DNA of 64,000 nt from an uncultured Ruminococcus sp. (GCA_900539835.1 UQDR01000013.1:1-64000), one strand, 5' to 3'. Shown: positions 54,010 to 63,810, counted from the stretch's first letter. Made by a program: numbers and translations. The notes: generated by a model from the sequence alone, not told the origin.

Positions 54010-56502
54010 GCCTTGACGTTCATACCATTCTTCTTTAGTAATGTTTATCTTTCTCGGCTTTGAACCCTCCTGAGGACCGATAATTCCCATCTCTTCAATC
54101 TCGTCCATAATTCTTGCCGCACGAGGAAATCCAAGCTTCAGCTTTCTCTGTAAAAATGCAGTAGATGCATTCCCTGTTTCAACAATTATGGTAATAGCCT
54201 GATTGGTCAGCTCGTCACCTGTTCCAATGGAAATATCGTCTGATACAGTGCTCGTCTTAGGCTGAGGCATGTTCTGTTCTACCTCATGTATAACTTCTTC
54301 GCTGTATTCAGTTTCCTTTTCATTTTTAAGGAAGTTTACAAGATTTCTTATTTCTGCCGTTGACGCAAAACCACTCTGAATACGCACAGGCTTTGGCATT
54401 CCCACAGGCTTATAAAGCATGTCGCCCTTGCCGAGAAGCTTTTCTGCGCCCACCTCGTCAAGAATTACTCTTGAGTCAGTGTTATTGGAAACTGACAGCG
54501 CCGTACGGCTTGGAATGTTAGCCTTGATCAAACCGGTGAGGACGTCGACTCTCGGCGACTGGGTCGCAATAAGCATGTGCATTCCTGCCGCACGAGCAAG
54601 CTGTGCAAGCCTCATTACCGACTCTTCAACCTCAGATTTTGCCGCAAGCATAAGATCGGCAAACTCGTCCACGATAATAACAATTTGAGAGAGTTTCTTT
54701 CTGTCCAAATCAGGATTTTCATCAACGAATTGATTATAATCCTCAAGGTTTTTAGTACCGTTTGCTTCAAAAAGCTTATATCTTCTCATCATTTCATTAA
54801 CAGCCCATCCAAGCGCACCTGCCGCCTTTAACGGCTCGGTAACAACAGGAATAAGCAAATGAGGAATTCCGTTATACATAGGGAATTCAACCTTTTTAGG
54901 GTCAATAAGTATAAGCTTTACCTCTTCAGGCGAAGCATGAAATAGTATATTAAGTATAATTGAGTTAGTAAATACAGATTTACCTGAACCGGTTGTACCT
55001 GCAATAAGCATATGCGGCATTGAAGCTATATCTCCGATAACGATTTTACCCTCAATGTCCTTACCTACAGCGAAAGTCAACTTGCCCTTGGCGTTGCGAT
55101 ATTCCTCACTGTCAATAAGCTCACGCATGGAAACGCTGTCACGGTGATTGTTAGGAATCTCTATTCCAATCGCAGCCTTTCCGGGAATAGGCGCCTCAAT
55201 TCTGACGCCGTTTGCCGCAAGGTTAAGAGCAATATCGTCAGCGAGATTTGTAATCTGCTTTACCTTAACTCCGGCCGCAGGCTGAAGCTCATATCTCGTA
55301 ACGGACGGACCCCTGTGAATGCCGATAATTCTCGTCTTAACGCCGAAAGTTTCAAGGGTTTCAACAAGCTTCTCGCTTTTTTCCATTATCTCCTTCTGTG
55401 CCAGCTCCGGCGCAGTAGTATTTGAGGAAAACTTTAATATATCTACAGGCGGATATGTATATGAAGAAACAGTCTCATCCTTTTCAAACAAAGTCGTCTG
55501 ACCGTTCTTTTCAACATAAACCGGTTTGTTTTCTGACTTTTTATCAGCCTTGGAACTGTCTTTTAAAACAGCCTTTTCGGCGATCTTTTCAAGCTCTTTC
55601 TTTTTCGCAGCCTTGTCTTTTTCCTCAGACTGCTTTTCTGTATCAGTTTTTACATCACCGGCGTCAAAAGGAAACAGCTCATCCTCACGCAAAGGAGCCG
55701 GCTCTTCATTTTCCGACGTAATATCCTCCTGATAATATTTTGCAATATCAACACGATAATTTTTATCGTCTTTCTTTTCTTTTGCTTTTCGCTCCCGAGG
55801 AGGTCTTGACGCTCTTTCTTCACGTTCCTTGCTGACAGCCTTATATCCGCCAACAAAAGGTCTTGTAATAAATCTGAAAAGCTGAGGAATCGTTATATTT
55901 GTCAAAAGCATAATAAAAGTAAAAGCCAGAAGAATTATGATTATAGCAGCTCCCACTCTCTTAAATGCCGCAAGCAAAGGCCAGCCGAGAACCGCTCCCG
56001 CAAGTCCTCCTCCGCAAAGCTCAGTTCCGTCATAATAAAGATTTTTAAGCTTTGGCAAAAATCCAACTCCGTCAACACTGCCCACAAAAAGAATCTGCGC
56101 TGCACCGCTTATCAAAAGCATAAGCACCAAGCCTTCAACAACCTTTGCCACAACCGTGTTATGAGACTTGTCCGTTGCAATAAGAACGGCAACATAAATA
56201 ATAAGCGGAGCAAAAAGAAATACCGAAATTCCGAATACTCCCCTGTTTATTTCATAAAGCTTTGCCCAAAGCCCGTCGCCTTTAACAAAGGTTATAAATA
56301 CCTCTAAAATTCCATAGAAGAAAAGTATGTATGACCAAAAGCGTCTGTTTTCCTGAACATGAATATCGTTAACAGCAGCTTTAGACTGATTTGAACTGCG
56401 CTTTGCCGCTGTATTTGTATTTTTGCTCTTTGCGGCCGGCTTATTGCTGGTTTTGCTTTTTTTTGCCGCAGTCTTTCTTGACGGTGATTTTTTTGCCGCC
56501 AT
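54001..56502 (-). CDS. FtsK/SpoIIIE DNA translocase
   Basis: 833 residues. An unusual Lys/Ala/Ser-rich cytoplasmic N-tail (1-45), four to five transmembrane helices (about 55-205), a charged linker to ~370, then the motor. The motor has ATP-binding GTTGSGKSV, Walker B QIVIIVDEFADLM, and a C-terminal winged-helix gamma domain (about 765-833; STAFLQRKLKLGFPRAARI) that reads KOPS/SRS sequences. In a spore former it should pump chromosome into the forespore and act at division septa. The tepA-ylzJ-like-uppP genes upstream point to SpoIIIE by synteny. Confidence 0.95.
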   Translation of the reverse strand: MAAKKSPSRKTAAKKSKTSNKPAAKSKNTNTAAKRSSNQSKAAVNDIHVQENRRFWSYILFFYGILEVFITFVKGDGLWAKLYEINRGVFGISVFLFAPLIIYVAVLIATDKSHNTVVAKVVEGLVLMLLISGAAQILFVGSVDGVGFLPKLKNLYYDGTELCGGGLAGAVLGWPLLAAFKRVGAAIIIILLAFTFIMLLTNITIPQLFRFITRPFVGGYKAVSKEREERASRPPRERKAKEKKDDKNYRVDIAKYYQEDITSENEEPAPLREDELFPFDAGDVKTDTEKQSEEKDKAAKKKELEKIAEKAVLKDSSKADKKSENKPVYVEKNGQTTLFEKDETVSSYTYPPVDILKFSSNTTAPELAQKEIMEKSEKLVETLETFGVKTRIIGIHRGPSVTRYELQPAAGVKVKQITNLADDIALNLAANGVRIEAPIPGKAAIGIEIPNNHRDSVSMRELIDSEEYRNAKGKLTFAVGKDIEGKIVIGDIASMPHMLIAGTTGSGKSVFTNSIILNILFHASPEEVKLILIDPKKVEFPMYNGIPHLLIPVVTEPLKAAGALGWAVNEMMRRYKLFEANGTKNLEDYNQFVDENPDLDRKKLSQIVIIVDEFADLMLAAKSEVEESVMRLAQLARAAGMHMLIATQSPRVDVLTGLIKANIPSRTALSVSNNTDSRVILDEVGAEKLLGKGDMLYKPVGMPKPVRIQSGFASTAEIRNLVNFLKNEKETEYSEEVIHEVEQNMPQPKTSTVSDDISIGTGDELTNQAITIIVETGNASTAFLQRKLKLGFPRAARIMDEIEEMGIIGPQEGSKPRKINITKEEWYERQGMS

Positions 56503-56545
56503 TAAAAATCAATCCTTTCTGAAACATAAACGTCTTTTTTATTTA

Positions 56546-56574
56546 AGGAAAACGGGAGTCCGCCAAGGACTCCC
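56546..56574 (-). terminator. Probable terminator of uppP
   Basis: GGGAGTCC / GGACTCCC stem (56554-56574) followed on the minus strand by GTTTTCCTT. The T-run is short, so readthrough into ftsK is possible. Confidence 0.6.
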
Positions 56575-56588
56575 CGAAAATTTATGTA

Positions 56589-57455
56589 TTATGCTATTGA
56601 TATTGGATGACCCATAATCATTTCAATAATTGAAATAACAAGAACAATCACGCCTAATCCAAAGGTATAATATGCGAATATCTTGAATTTGTCCGATTTA
56701 ACAAGCCAGTCAACCAGCTTAATAGCGCATATTCCAACAAATGCTGCAACTATAAAGCCTACTGCACACTGCCCTATGCTTACTGATGTGGCATTAGTTT
56801 CAACGGCGTCCTTAACCTCAAGCAAACAGCCGCCCAAAATTGCAGGAATACCCAAAATAAATGAATATTGCACAGCTGTCGAGCGTGAAAAGCCTGTAAA
56901 CAATCCTGCGGAAATAGTTGAGCCTGAACGTGATACTCCCGGAAGAAGCGCAATTCCTTGGAAGAATCCAACGGTCACTGCGTCCTTAGCTGTAATATCC
57001 TTTGCAACTTTATTTTTCTTTATACATCTGTCAGACATATAAAGAATTCCTGCGGTGTAAAGGAAGCAAATACCTTCCGCAAAAATGCTTGCGTCCTCAG
57101 CAATTCCCGTAAACCAGTCCTTGAACAGATAAAACGGAATAAGACAAGCAGTAGAAACGATGATCATAATAATCATTCGTCTCTCGCCGTTCATTTCTTT
57201 CCACTTGAATTTTCCTGTGAAAATATCCTTAATTAAAACTCCCAATTCCTTTATGAGAGCAAATATCGTCTTTCTGAATGCCACAAATACAGCAACTAAA
57301 GTGCCGAGATGAAGTATCGCAGAAAACATCAGTGCACCCTCGCCGCTGTTGCCTGTAAAATGCTGATAAAGCGAAAGATGTCCTGAACTTGAAACCGGAA
57401 GAAATTCCGTCAAGCCCTGAATAATTGCCTGAAATATTGCGTTAATATAGCCCAT
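56589..57455 (-). CDS. uppP: Undecaprenyl-diphosphatase UppP (BacA)
   Basis: Recycles the C55 lipid carrier for wall synthesis by dephosphorylating undecaprenyl diphosphate. 288 residues with about eight hydrophobic segments. The signature blocks are GLTEFLPVSSSGHLSLYQ and LPGVSRSGSTISAGL. Overexpression confers bacitracin tolerance in other bacteria. ACGGAGGAG precedes the ATG. Confidence 0.96.
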   Translation of the reverse strand: MGYINAIFQAIIQGLTEFLPVSSSGHLSLYQHFTGNSGEGALMFSAILHLGTLVAVFVAFRKTIFALIKELGVLIKDIFTGKFKWKEMNGERRMIIMIIVSTACLIPFYLFKDWFTGIAEDASIFAEGICFLYTAGILYMSDRCIKKNKVAKDITAKDAVTVGFFQGIALLPGVSRSGSTISAGLFTGFSRSTAVQYSFILGIPAILGGCLLEVKDAVETNATSVSIGQCAVGFIVAAFVGICAIKLVDWLVKSDKFKIFAYYTFGLGVIVLVISIIEMIMGHPISIA

Positions 57456-57478
57456 ATTGCTCCTCCGTAAAAATTTTG

Positions 57479-57631
57479 TCAGATATTTTGTAAAAACTTA
57501 TATGGATCAGTACAAATTGTATTAATATAGTCTTCTTGTATTCCGTTGTTCTGAATATTGCTTTCGCTGAACTGAGGATATATCTCATCAGTCCTCATGA
57601 CCTCGTAAATATCTATTATCGTATAAAGCAT
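57479..57631 (-). CDS. YlzJ-like small protein, 50 residues
   Basis: ATG at 57629-57631 with TTGAGGCG 5 bases upstream. The product starts MLYTIIDIYEVMR and ends DPYKFLQNI. The MLYT start and the position directly after tepA and before spoIIIE match YlzJ-like proteins of B. subtilis and relatives. The gap to tepA is 14 bases and to uppP 23. Function unknown. The assignment leans on synteny because the protein is so short. Confidence 0.7.
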   Translation of the reverse strand: MLYTIIDIYEVMRTDEIYPQFSESNIQNNGIQEDYINTICTDPYKFLQNI

Positions 57632-57645
57632 AATCGCCTCAATTC

Positions 57646-58365
57646 TTAAGCCTTAGGTTTATTTTCTATCATATCATAAAGACATTCTACTGCATCCGAA
57701 AGTCCGCCCAACTGGTCAATAAGCCCGCATTCCACAGCAGTTTCACCGTCAAGCACAGACCCGACATCCATCATCAATTCACCCGTTGACATCATATATT
57801 CACGGAATTTATCCGGACTGATATTAGAATTGTCCGTAACAAATCTGACTATCCTATCCTGCATTTTATCAAAATATGATAACGTCTGAGGAATCCCCAA
57901 AACAAGTCCGTTCATTCTCACAGGATGAATCGTCATAGTTGCCGACGGTACAATAAACGACCTTTTTGCACATACCGCCAAAGGAACTCCGATTGAATGT
58001 CCACCGCCCACCACCAGCGAAACCGTTGGCGTTTTCATGCTCGCAATAAGCTCTGCAATAGCAAGCCCCGCTTCTACATCGCCGCCGACTGTATTCAGAA
58101 TTATCACAAGACCTTCTATTGAGCGATCCTGCTCAATCGCCACCAGCGCAGGAATAATATGCTCATATTTTGTTGTCTTGTTCTGAGGCGGAAGAATATA
58201 ATGTCCCTCAACCTGACCGATAATATTAAGACAATGTATTAGATGCTTGGCATTAGGTATCGCAACCTGTCCGTATTCCTTGATTATATCAGATTTATCA
58301 GACTCATTTATCTTTTCATTCTGATTTGCTTCACCGTTTTCATTCCCGTTATTATTTTTTAACAT
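57646..58365 (-). CDS. tepA: ClpP-class peptidase TepA
   Basis: 239-residue ClpP/crotonase-fold protease. The nucleophile serine is in VVGGGHSIGVPLA and the histidine in TMTIHPVRMNG, with ILNTVGGDVEAGLAIAE between. B. subtilis TepA (YmfB) has been linked to secretion and to sporulation SASP turnover. The N-terminal ~28 residues are Asn/Glu-rich and probably disordered. GGAGGACGG precedes the ATG. The order tepA-ylzJ-uppP-ftsK differs from B. subtilis by the insertion of uppP. Confidence 0.92.
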   Translation of the reverse strand: MLKNNNGNENGEANQNEKINESDKSDIIKEYGQVAIPNAKHLIHCLNIIGQVEGHYILPPQNKTTKYEHIIPALVAIEQDRSIEGLVIILNTVGGDVEAGLAIAELIASMKTPTVSLVVGGGHSIGVPLAVCAKRSFIVPSATMTIHPVRMNGLVLGIPQTLSYFDKMQDRIVRFVTDNSNISPDKFREYMMSTGELMMDVGSVLDGETAVECGLIDQLGGLSDAVECLYDMIENKPKA

Positions 58366-58808
58366 AACCGTCCTCCAATAAGCGTTTTAGCTTATTATAT
58401 CCGGACTTCGGAAAAAATATGCAGGAATTCCGCCAAACTACTTATAATGATACCACACCGCATGAAAAAAGTCAAGGCAGAAGCCTATATAAAACAAGAT
58501 TTTATGAATTTCTGCGACTGTTTCCTGCAAAACATTTATAATTTGTTTACAAAAGAAATTTTGCTTAAAATAAAGAATCTGACATGTCTATAACAACAGC
58601 CGTCAATTTAACGTATTAAAGCAGTACAATAAAAGCTTTTATTGTATAAATGTTCAAAAATCAGTTATAAGTTTGATACTTTCTTGACAAACTCCGCTTA
58701 ATAGGTTACAATGTTAATTGTATATCAGACAAAGGATTTGCCTCGTTTTATAAAGCAATAAGATGAGGATAAATTACTTGAATTTTATTGTGAAAGGAAT
58801 GTTTCTCT
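58366..58808. other. Intergenic region tepA / aconitase
   Basis: Divergent promoter region. On the minus side GGATATAATAAGC supplies a -10 for tepA, followed by an AATAAGC/GCTTATT stem (58379-58398). The plus side holds the aconitase promoter. No gene or frame is supported in between. Confidence 0.6.
58684..58712 (+). promoter_or_regulatory. Promoter of the aconitase gene
   Basis: TTGACA (58684-58689), 17-base spacer, TACAAT (58707-58712), about 95 bases before the start codon. Confidence 0.75.
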
Positions 58809-60746
58809 ATGGGTTTAACACTTACAGAAAAAATCTTGAAAAATCATCTTGTTGACGGAGAATTCGTAAAAGGCAGCGAAATCGGAATCAGAATTGACCA
58901 GACCTTGACCCAGGACGCTACAGGAACAATGGCTTATCTTGAATTTGAAGCTATGGGTGTTCCGAGAGTCAAAACAGAGCGTTCTGTTGCTTATATTGAC
59001 CATAACACACTTCAGTCAGGCTTTGAAAATGCTGACGACCACCGTTTCATCGGTTCTGTTGCTAAAAAGCACGGAATTTATTTCTCACGTCCCGGAAACG
59101 GAATCTGCCATCAGGTTCACCTTGAAAGATTCGGTGTTCCCGGAAAAACACTTATCGGCTCTGACAGCCATACTCCAACAGGCGGCGGTATCGGTATGAT
59201 AGCTATCGGTGCAGGCGGACTTGACGTTGCTGTTGCAATGGGCGGCGGAGCATATTATATCACCTATCCTAAGGTTGTAAAGGTTAATTTAACAGGAAAG
59301 CTTTCTCCTTGGGTTGCCGCTAAAGACGTTATCCTTGAAGTACTCAAAAGACTTTCAGTTAAAGGCGGCGTAGGAAAAGTTATCGAATACTGCGGTGAGG
59401 GCGTTAAGACCCTTTCAGTTCCTGAAAGAGCTACTATCACCAACATGGGTGCTGAGCTTGGTGCAACAACATCTATCTTCCCGTCAGATGAGATTACTCT
59501 TGAATTCCTGAAAGCACAGGACAGAGCTGACGTTTGGACAGAGCTTAAAGCTGACGATGACGCAGTTTATGACGAGGAGCTTACAATAAACCTTTCTGAG
59601 CTTGTTCCTATGGCTGCTTGTCCTCACTCACCTGACAATATCAAGACCTGCGATGAAATCGGACCTATGAAAATTGATCAGGTTTGTATCGGTTCATGCA
59701 CAAACTCTTCATTCGTTGATATGATGAAGGTTGCACATATCCTCAAGGGCAAGACTATTCATCCTGACGTGTCATTGTCTATTGCACCGGGTTCAAAGCA
59801 GGTTCTTAATATGCTTGCTCAAAACGGTGCGCTTTCAGATATGATCGACGCAGGTGCAAGAATTCTTGAGTCAGCTTGCGGTCCATGTATCGGTATGGGA
59901 CAGTCACCTAACTCAAAGGGTATTTCATTGAGAACATTCAACAGAAACTTTGAGGGACGTTCAGGTACAAAGGACGGACAGATCTATCTTGTTTCTCCTG
60001 AGCTTGCAGCAACTTCAGCTCTTACAGGTGTGCTTACTGACCCAAGAACATTGGGAGAAATGCCTGAATTCAAGCTTCCGGAACATTTTGAAATTAATGA
60101 TAATATGGTTACACCTCCTGCATCTGAGGCTGAAATGGATTCAGTTGAAGTGTTAAGAGGACCAAACATTAAGCCGTTTCCTGAAACATCACCGCTTGAT
60201 GAAAGCATTGAATGCAAGGTTTCACTTAAAGTCGGCGATAATATCACAACAGACCACATTATGCCTGCCGGTGCAAAGATTCTTCCTTTGCGTTCAAATA
60301 TTCCTGCTATTTCACAGCACTGCTTTACAGTATGTGATGAGGAATTTCCAAGACGTGCTAAGAACATGGAAAAATCAATAATCGTAGGCGGTTCTAACTA
60401 TGGACAGGGCTCATCCCGTGAACACGCAGCATTGGCTCCGCTCTATCTTGGAATCAAGGCTGTTTTGGTTAAATCCTTTGCAAGAATCCACAGAGCAAAT
60501 CTTATTAACGCAGGAATTCTTCCTCTGACATTTGTCAATGAAGCTGATTATGATAAGATTGCACAAGGCGACGAAATTGTTCTCGCTGATGTACGCAAGG
60601 ATATTGAAGCTGACAAGACAGAGCTTACAGTTATCAACAAAACAACAGGTGCTGAAATTCCTGTTCTCTGTGAGTTGACAGGCAGAACAAAGGATATCGT
60701 GCTTGCCGGCGGCTTGCTTGATTACACAAGAGAGTCGTTGAAGTAA
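58809..60746 (+). CDS. Aconitate hydratase, short (~645-residue) type
   Basis: Isomerises citrate to isocitrate with a [4Fe-4S] cluster. 645 residues, the compact clostridial/archaeal-like form rather than the ~900-residue AcnA. Cluster cysteines are in CIGSCTNSSF and SACGPCIGMG; the swivel domain carries GGSNYGQGSSREHAALAP. GAAAGGAATG precedes the ATG. isocitrate dehydrogenase follows 152 bases later, so the pair runs citrate to 2-oxoglutarate. No citrate synthase is in the window. Confidence 0.94.
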   Translation: MGLTLTEKILKNHLVDGEFVKGSEIGIRIDQTLTQDATGTMAYLEFEAMGVPRVKTERSVAYIDHNTLQSGFENADDHRFIGSVAKKHGIYFSRPGNGICHQVHLERFGVPGKTLIGSDSHTPTGGGIGMIAIGAGGLDVAVAMGGGAYYITYPKVVKVNLTGKLSPWVAAKDVILEVLKRLSVKGGVGKVIEYCGEGVKTLSVPERATITNMGAELGATTSIFPSDEITLEFLKAQDRADVWTELKADDDAVYDEELTINLSELVPMAACPHSPDNIKTCDEIGPMKIDQVCIGSCTNSSFVDMMKVAHILKGKTIHPDVSLSIAPGSKQVLNMLAQNGALSDMIDAGARILESACGPCIGMGQSPNSKGISLRTFNRNFEGRSGTKDGQIYLVSPELAATSALTGVLTDPRTLGEMPEFKLPEHFEINDNMVTPPASEAEMDSVEVLRGPNIKPFPETSPLDESIECKVSLKVGDNITTDHIMPAGAKILPLRSNIPAISQHCFTVCDEEFPRRAKNMEKSIIVGGSNYGQGSSREHAALAPLYLGIKAVLVKSFARIHRANLINAGILPLTFVNEADYDKIAQGDEIVLADVRKDIEADKTELTVINKTTGAEIPVLCELTGRTKDIVLAGGLLDYTRESLK

Positions 60747-60780
60747 TATAACAGTAAAACAAATAAATATTTTAAATATA

Positions 60781-60866
60781 TTGCCGAAATCTCAAATTCA
60801 AAAATATTTATGGTATAGTTTTCGGCAACTATATATTTTCTTGTTATTAAATAAAATTTATAGTTG
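60781..60866. repeat. Two overlapping inverted repeats between aconitase and icd
   Basis: TTGCCGAAA (60781-60789) pairs with TTTCGGCAA (60820-60828). CAACTATA (60826-60833), sharing CAA with the first, pairs with TATAGTTG (60859-60866). The two stems exclude each other, a layout compatible with alternative folding or an operator. A TATAGT -10-like hexamer lies at 60814-60819. Confidence 0.5.
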
Positions 60867-60898
60867 CTCGTATTAAACTTAAACAGGAGGTAATAAAC

Positions 60899-62116
60899 AT
60901 GGCAAAAATTCAAATGAAAACACCACTCGTTGAGATGGACGGAGATGAAATGACCAGAATTATCTGGCAGGAAATCAAAGATATTCTTCTCACACCCTAC
61001 ATTGATTTAAAAACAGAATACTACGATCTTGGACTTGTTCACAGAAATGAGACCAATGACCAGGTTACTGTTGACTCAGCCAATGCTACAAAGAAATACG
61101 GTGTAGCTGTTAAATGTGCAACTATCACACCAAACGCTGCAAGAATGCCTGAATATAACCTGAAAGAAATGTGGAAATCTCCTAACGGAACAATAAGAGC
61201 TATGCTTGACGGAACAGTTTTCAGAACCCCTATTCTCGTTAAGGGAATCACTCCTTATATCCCAACATGGACAAAGCCTATCACTATTGCCCGTCATGCC
61301 TACGGCGATGTTTACAAAAACGTTGAAATGAAATGCCCTGAAGGCTCAAAAGCTGAGCTTGTTCTCACTGACAAGGACGGCAATGTTTCCAAGGAAACGA
61401 TTCACGAATTCAAGGATACTGACGGAATTATTCAGGGACTTCATAACCGTGCTGATTCAATCGGCTCTTTTGCAAGAGCTTGCTTTAATTTTGCACTTGA
61501 TACTAAACAGGATGTTTGGTTTGCAACTAAGGACACTATCTCTAAAAAATACGACCACACTTTCAAGGATATTTTCCAGGAAATTTACGATAATGAATAC
61601 AAAGAGAAGTTTGAAGCTGCCGGCATTGAGTATTTCTACACTCTCATAGATGACGCAGTAGCAAGAGTTATCCGTTCAAACGGCGGATATATCTGGGCAT
61701 GCAAGAACTATGACGGTGACGTTATGTCAGACATGGTTGCAACAGCTTACGGTTCATTAGCAATGATGACATCAGTTCTTGTATCTCCCGACGGAATTTA
61801 CGAATACGAGGCTGCTCACGGAACAGTACAAAGACATTATTACAAGCATATTAAAGGCGAAGAAACCTCCACAAACTCAGTTGCTACGCTGTTTGCATGG
61901 ACAGGCGCTCTCCGCAAGAGAGGCGAGCTTGATGAAACTCCTGAGCTTTCAGACTTTGCTGACAAGCTTGAAAAGGCTACTATTCAGACAATTGAAGAAG
62001 GCGTCATGACAGGAGATTTATATTTGCTCTCGACACTTGAAAACAAGAAAAAAGTAAACACTGAGGATTTCCTCAAGGAAGTTAACGAAAGACTAAAAAA
62101 ATTACTTGACAAGTAA
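60899..62116 (+). CDS. icd: NADP-dependent isocitrate dehydrogenase (eukaryote-like type)
   Basis: Oxidises isocitrate to 2-oxoglutarate, presumably supplying glutamate. 405 residues. [38 protein letters not shown] and [14 protein letters not shown] are signatures of the type II homodimeric NADP enzymes of mitochondria and some bacteria, not of the E. coli type. A strong AGGAGG lies 8 bases before the ATG. A terminator follows. Confidence 0.95.
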   Translation: MAKIQMKTPLVEMDGDEMTRIIWQEIKDILLTPYIDLKTEYYDLGLVHRNETNDQVTVDSANATKKYGVAVKCATITPNAARMPEYNLKEMWKSPNGTIRAMLDGTVFRTPILVKGITPYIPTWTKPITIARHAYGDVYKNVEMKCPEGSKAELVLTDKDGNVSKETIHEFKDTDGIIQGLHNRADSIGSFARACFNFALDTKQDVWFATKDTISKKYDHTFKDIFQEIYDNEYKEKFEAAGIEYFYTLIDDAVARVIRSNGGYIWACKNYDGDVMSDMVATAYGSLAMMTSVLVSPDGIYEYEAAHGTVQRHYYKHIKGEETSTNSVATLFAWTGALRKRGELDETPELSDFADKLEKATIQTIEEGVMTGDLYLLSTLENKKKVNTEDFLKEVNERLKKLLDK

Positions 62117-62144
62117 TCTGATTCTGAATTTATAAAACAAATAT

Positions 62145-62197
62145 CAGGTAAAGGCCTGTCTTTTTACAAAGAAACTAAGCCTTTGCCTGTTTTTTTA
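62145..62197 (+). terminator. icd terminator
   Basis: CAGGTAAAGGC / GCCTTTGCCTG stem with one G-U pair, ~23-base loop, then TTTTTTTT. It lies between converging genes and may also act on the MATE transcript. Confidence 0.75.
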
Positions 62198-62210
62198 TTT
62201 AAAAATCGCT

Positions 62211-63575
62211 TCATTCCACCAGATTGCTTATCCAAACGCCTTTTTTTATCATAATATAGCCAATCACCAGCTTTATAATATCCACAGCCTGAACTGCCGC
62301 ATATATAGCAAGAATCGGAAAATCCGTTAATTTGCAAAGTATCAGAGCTGTCGGAAAGGCAACCGCCCATGAATATATACTGTCAAACAGAAATGTTACA
62401 AATGTTTTTCCTCCTGCTCTGAGCGTAAAATACATGGCATTAAGAAAGCCTTGCACCGGGAAAAACAATGCTGTTATTATAATAAAATTACGTCCGAGAT
62501 TTCTCACCTCTTGAGTAGTAGCATAAAACTTAGGAAACATTCCTGAAAGAGAAATAAGAATAACTGTAAGAATAATGCTGACTGTGCCTGTAAACCACAT
62601 AAGATGAAAAGCATCCTTTTTTGCTTTGTCATAATTAGATGCACCCAGGGTATGACCTATAAGGATTCCGACGGCATTACCCAACGCAACAAAAACCACG
62701 TTTAACAGATTACAGATTGCATTTGAAATATTCAGTCCTGCCACAATAGTCAGCCCTCTGACGGCATAGGTTTGAGTCAATACCGCAATTGCACCTGCCC
62801 AAAGAAATTCATTAAAGAAAATAGGTATTGTTTTTTTAATTATTTTTCCTGCCAGAGCTTTTGGAACAGCAAAGGTTTTATATGCTCCTTTAAGAAAGAC
62901 AAGCTGATTTTTTCTTGCCAGTGACCATATTACAACTACGCCCATTTCCACTGCTCTTGCAGTTACAGTAGCAATTGCCGCACCCTTTACTCCCAGTTCC
63001 GGAAATCCTAATTTTCCGTAAATCAAGAGCCAGTTAAGTATAACATCTGCAAAAACAGACGATACTCCTGCTATCATAGGTTTAAAGCTGTCGCCTGTTT
63101 CACGCAGGCTTACGGCATATATCTGAGTAATTACAAACGGCGGCAATCCCCACAGCATAATATTCATATACTGTCGGGCATAATCCATTGTCAAACGGGC
63201 ATTGATGTCTCCGCTTTCGCCTTTAAGATACATTCCTACCAATGTGTCACCGCCGAATATAAAAACTGCGAGACCTGCAGCTAAACAGACGGCACAAATC
63301 AGATGTTTGATCCTGAATGTATTTTTTAAGCCTTCGATATTATTCTGTCCGAAAAACTGTGCTCCGTAAATGCCGGGGCCGGAAAGAGCTCCGAAAATTG
63401 CAAGATTGAATACAAATATCAATTGCCCGACTATTGAAACAGCTGTCATAGCCTCTGTTCCCAGACTTCCCACCATTACGTTATCCACAAGACTTACCGC
63501 ATTTGTGATTCCGTTTTGAATCATCATCGGAACGGCAAGCTTTAATGCTGTTTTATAAATTTGTTTATTTTTCAT
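62211..63575 (-). CDS. MATE-family multidrug/metabolite efflux transporter
   Basis: 454 residues with about twelve hydrophobic helices in two homologous halves, the normal MATE size. The start MKNKQIYKTALKLAVPMMIQ and SLVDNVMVGSLGTEAMTAVS are typical, with the repeat near NAVGILIGHTLGA. Substrates (drugs, flavins, other cations) cannot be inferred. AGAGGCAG precedes the ATG. Confidence 0.92.
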   Translation of the reverse strand: MKNKQIYKTALKLAVPMMIQNGITNAVSLVDNVMVGSLGTEAMTAVSIVGQLIFVFNLAIFGALSGPGIYGAQFFGQNNIEGLKNTFRIKHLICAVCLAAGLAVFIFGGDTLVGMYLKGESGDINARLTMDYARQYMNIMLWGLPPFVITQIYAVSLRETGDSFKPMIAGVSSVFADVILNWLLIYGKLGFPELGVKGAAIATVTARAVEMGVVVIWSLARKNQLVFLKGAYKTFAVPKALAGKIIKKTIPIFFNEFLWAGAIAVLTQTYAVRGLTIVAGLNISNAICNLLNVVFVALGNAVGILIGHTLGASNYDKAKKDAFHLMWFTGTVSIILTVILISLSGMFPKFYATTQEVRNLGRNFIIITALFFPVQGFLNAMYFTLRAGGKTFVTFLFDSIYSWAVAFPTALILCKLTDFPILAIYAAVQAVDIIKLVIGYIMIKKGVWISNLVE

Positions 63576-63624
63576 TTCTGCCTCTTAATTCAATTATTTT
63601 GTCGATAATATACCACATATATTT

Positions 63625-63653
63625 ATTATAACACACACCTATTTCTTCCGCAA
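63625..63653 (-). promoter_or_regulatory. Promoter of the MATE gene
   Basis: TTGCGG (63648-63653), 17-base spacer, extended TGTTATAAT with TATAAT at 63625-63630, about 50 bases upstream of the start. Confidence 0.55.
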
Positions 63654-63719
63654 GCTTGTCGCTATATAAAATACGCTCAAGTGCCGGCATAAAGGTTAAA
63701 TCTGACTATTCACATATAC

Positions 63720-63748
63720 TTGACAAAACCTCGCTTTAGTGCTATTAT
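63720..63748 (+). promoter_or_regulatory. Promoter of rex
   Basis: TTGACA (63720-63725), 17-base spacer, TATTAT (63743-63748), about 60 bases before the start. Confidence 0.7.
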
Positions 63749-63759
63749 ATTTTAATGGA

Positions 63760-63777
63760 TTGTTATTTATTTGTCAA
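63760..63777. promoter_or_regulatory. Candidate Rex operator
   Basis: TTGTTATTTATTTGTCAA is an 18-base partly palindromic site resembling the Rex consensus TTGTTAnnnnnnTAACAA, with the right half degenerate. It sits just past the expected transcription start of rex, where it would permit autoregulation. Confidence 0.45.
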
Positions 63778-63810
63778 TCAATATTTGTATGAAAGAACAG
63801 GTATTTTAAT

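Noticed and set aside
53796..54038. 80-codon plus-strand frame across the repeat gap
   Set aside because: Made of repeat copies with no ribosome site; runs antisense into ftsK.
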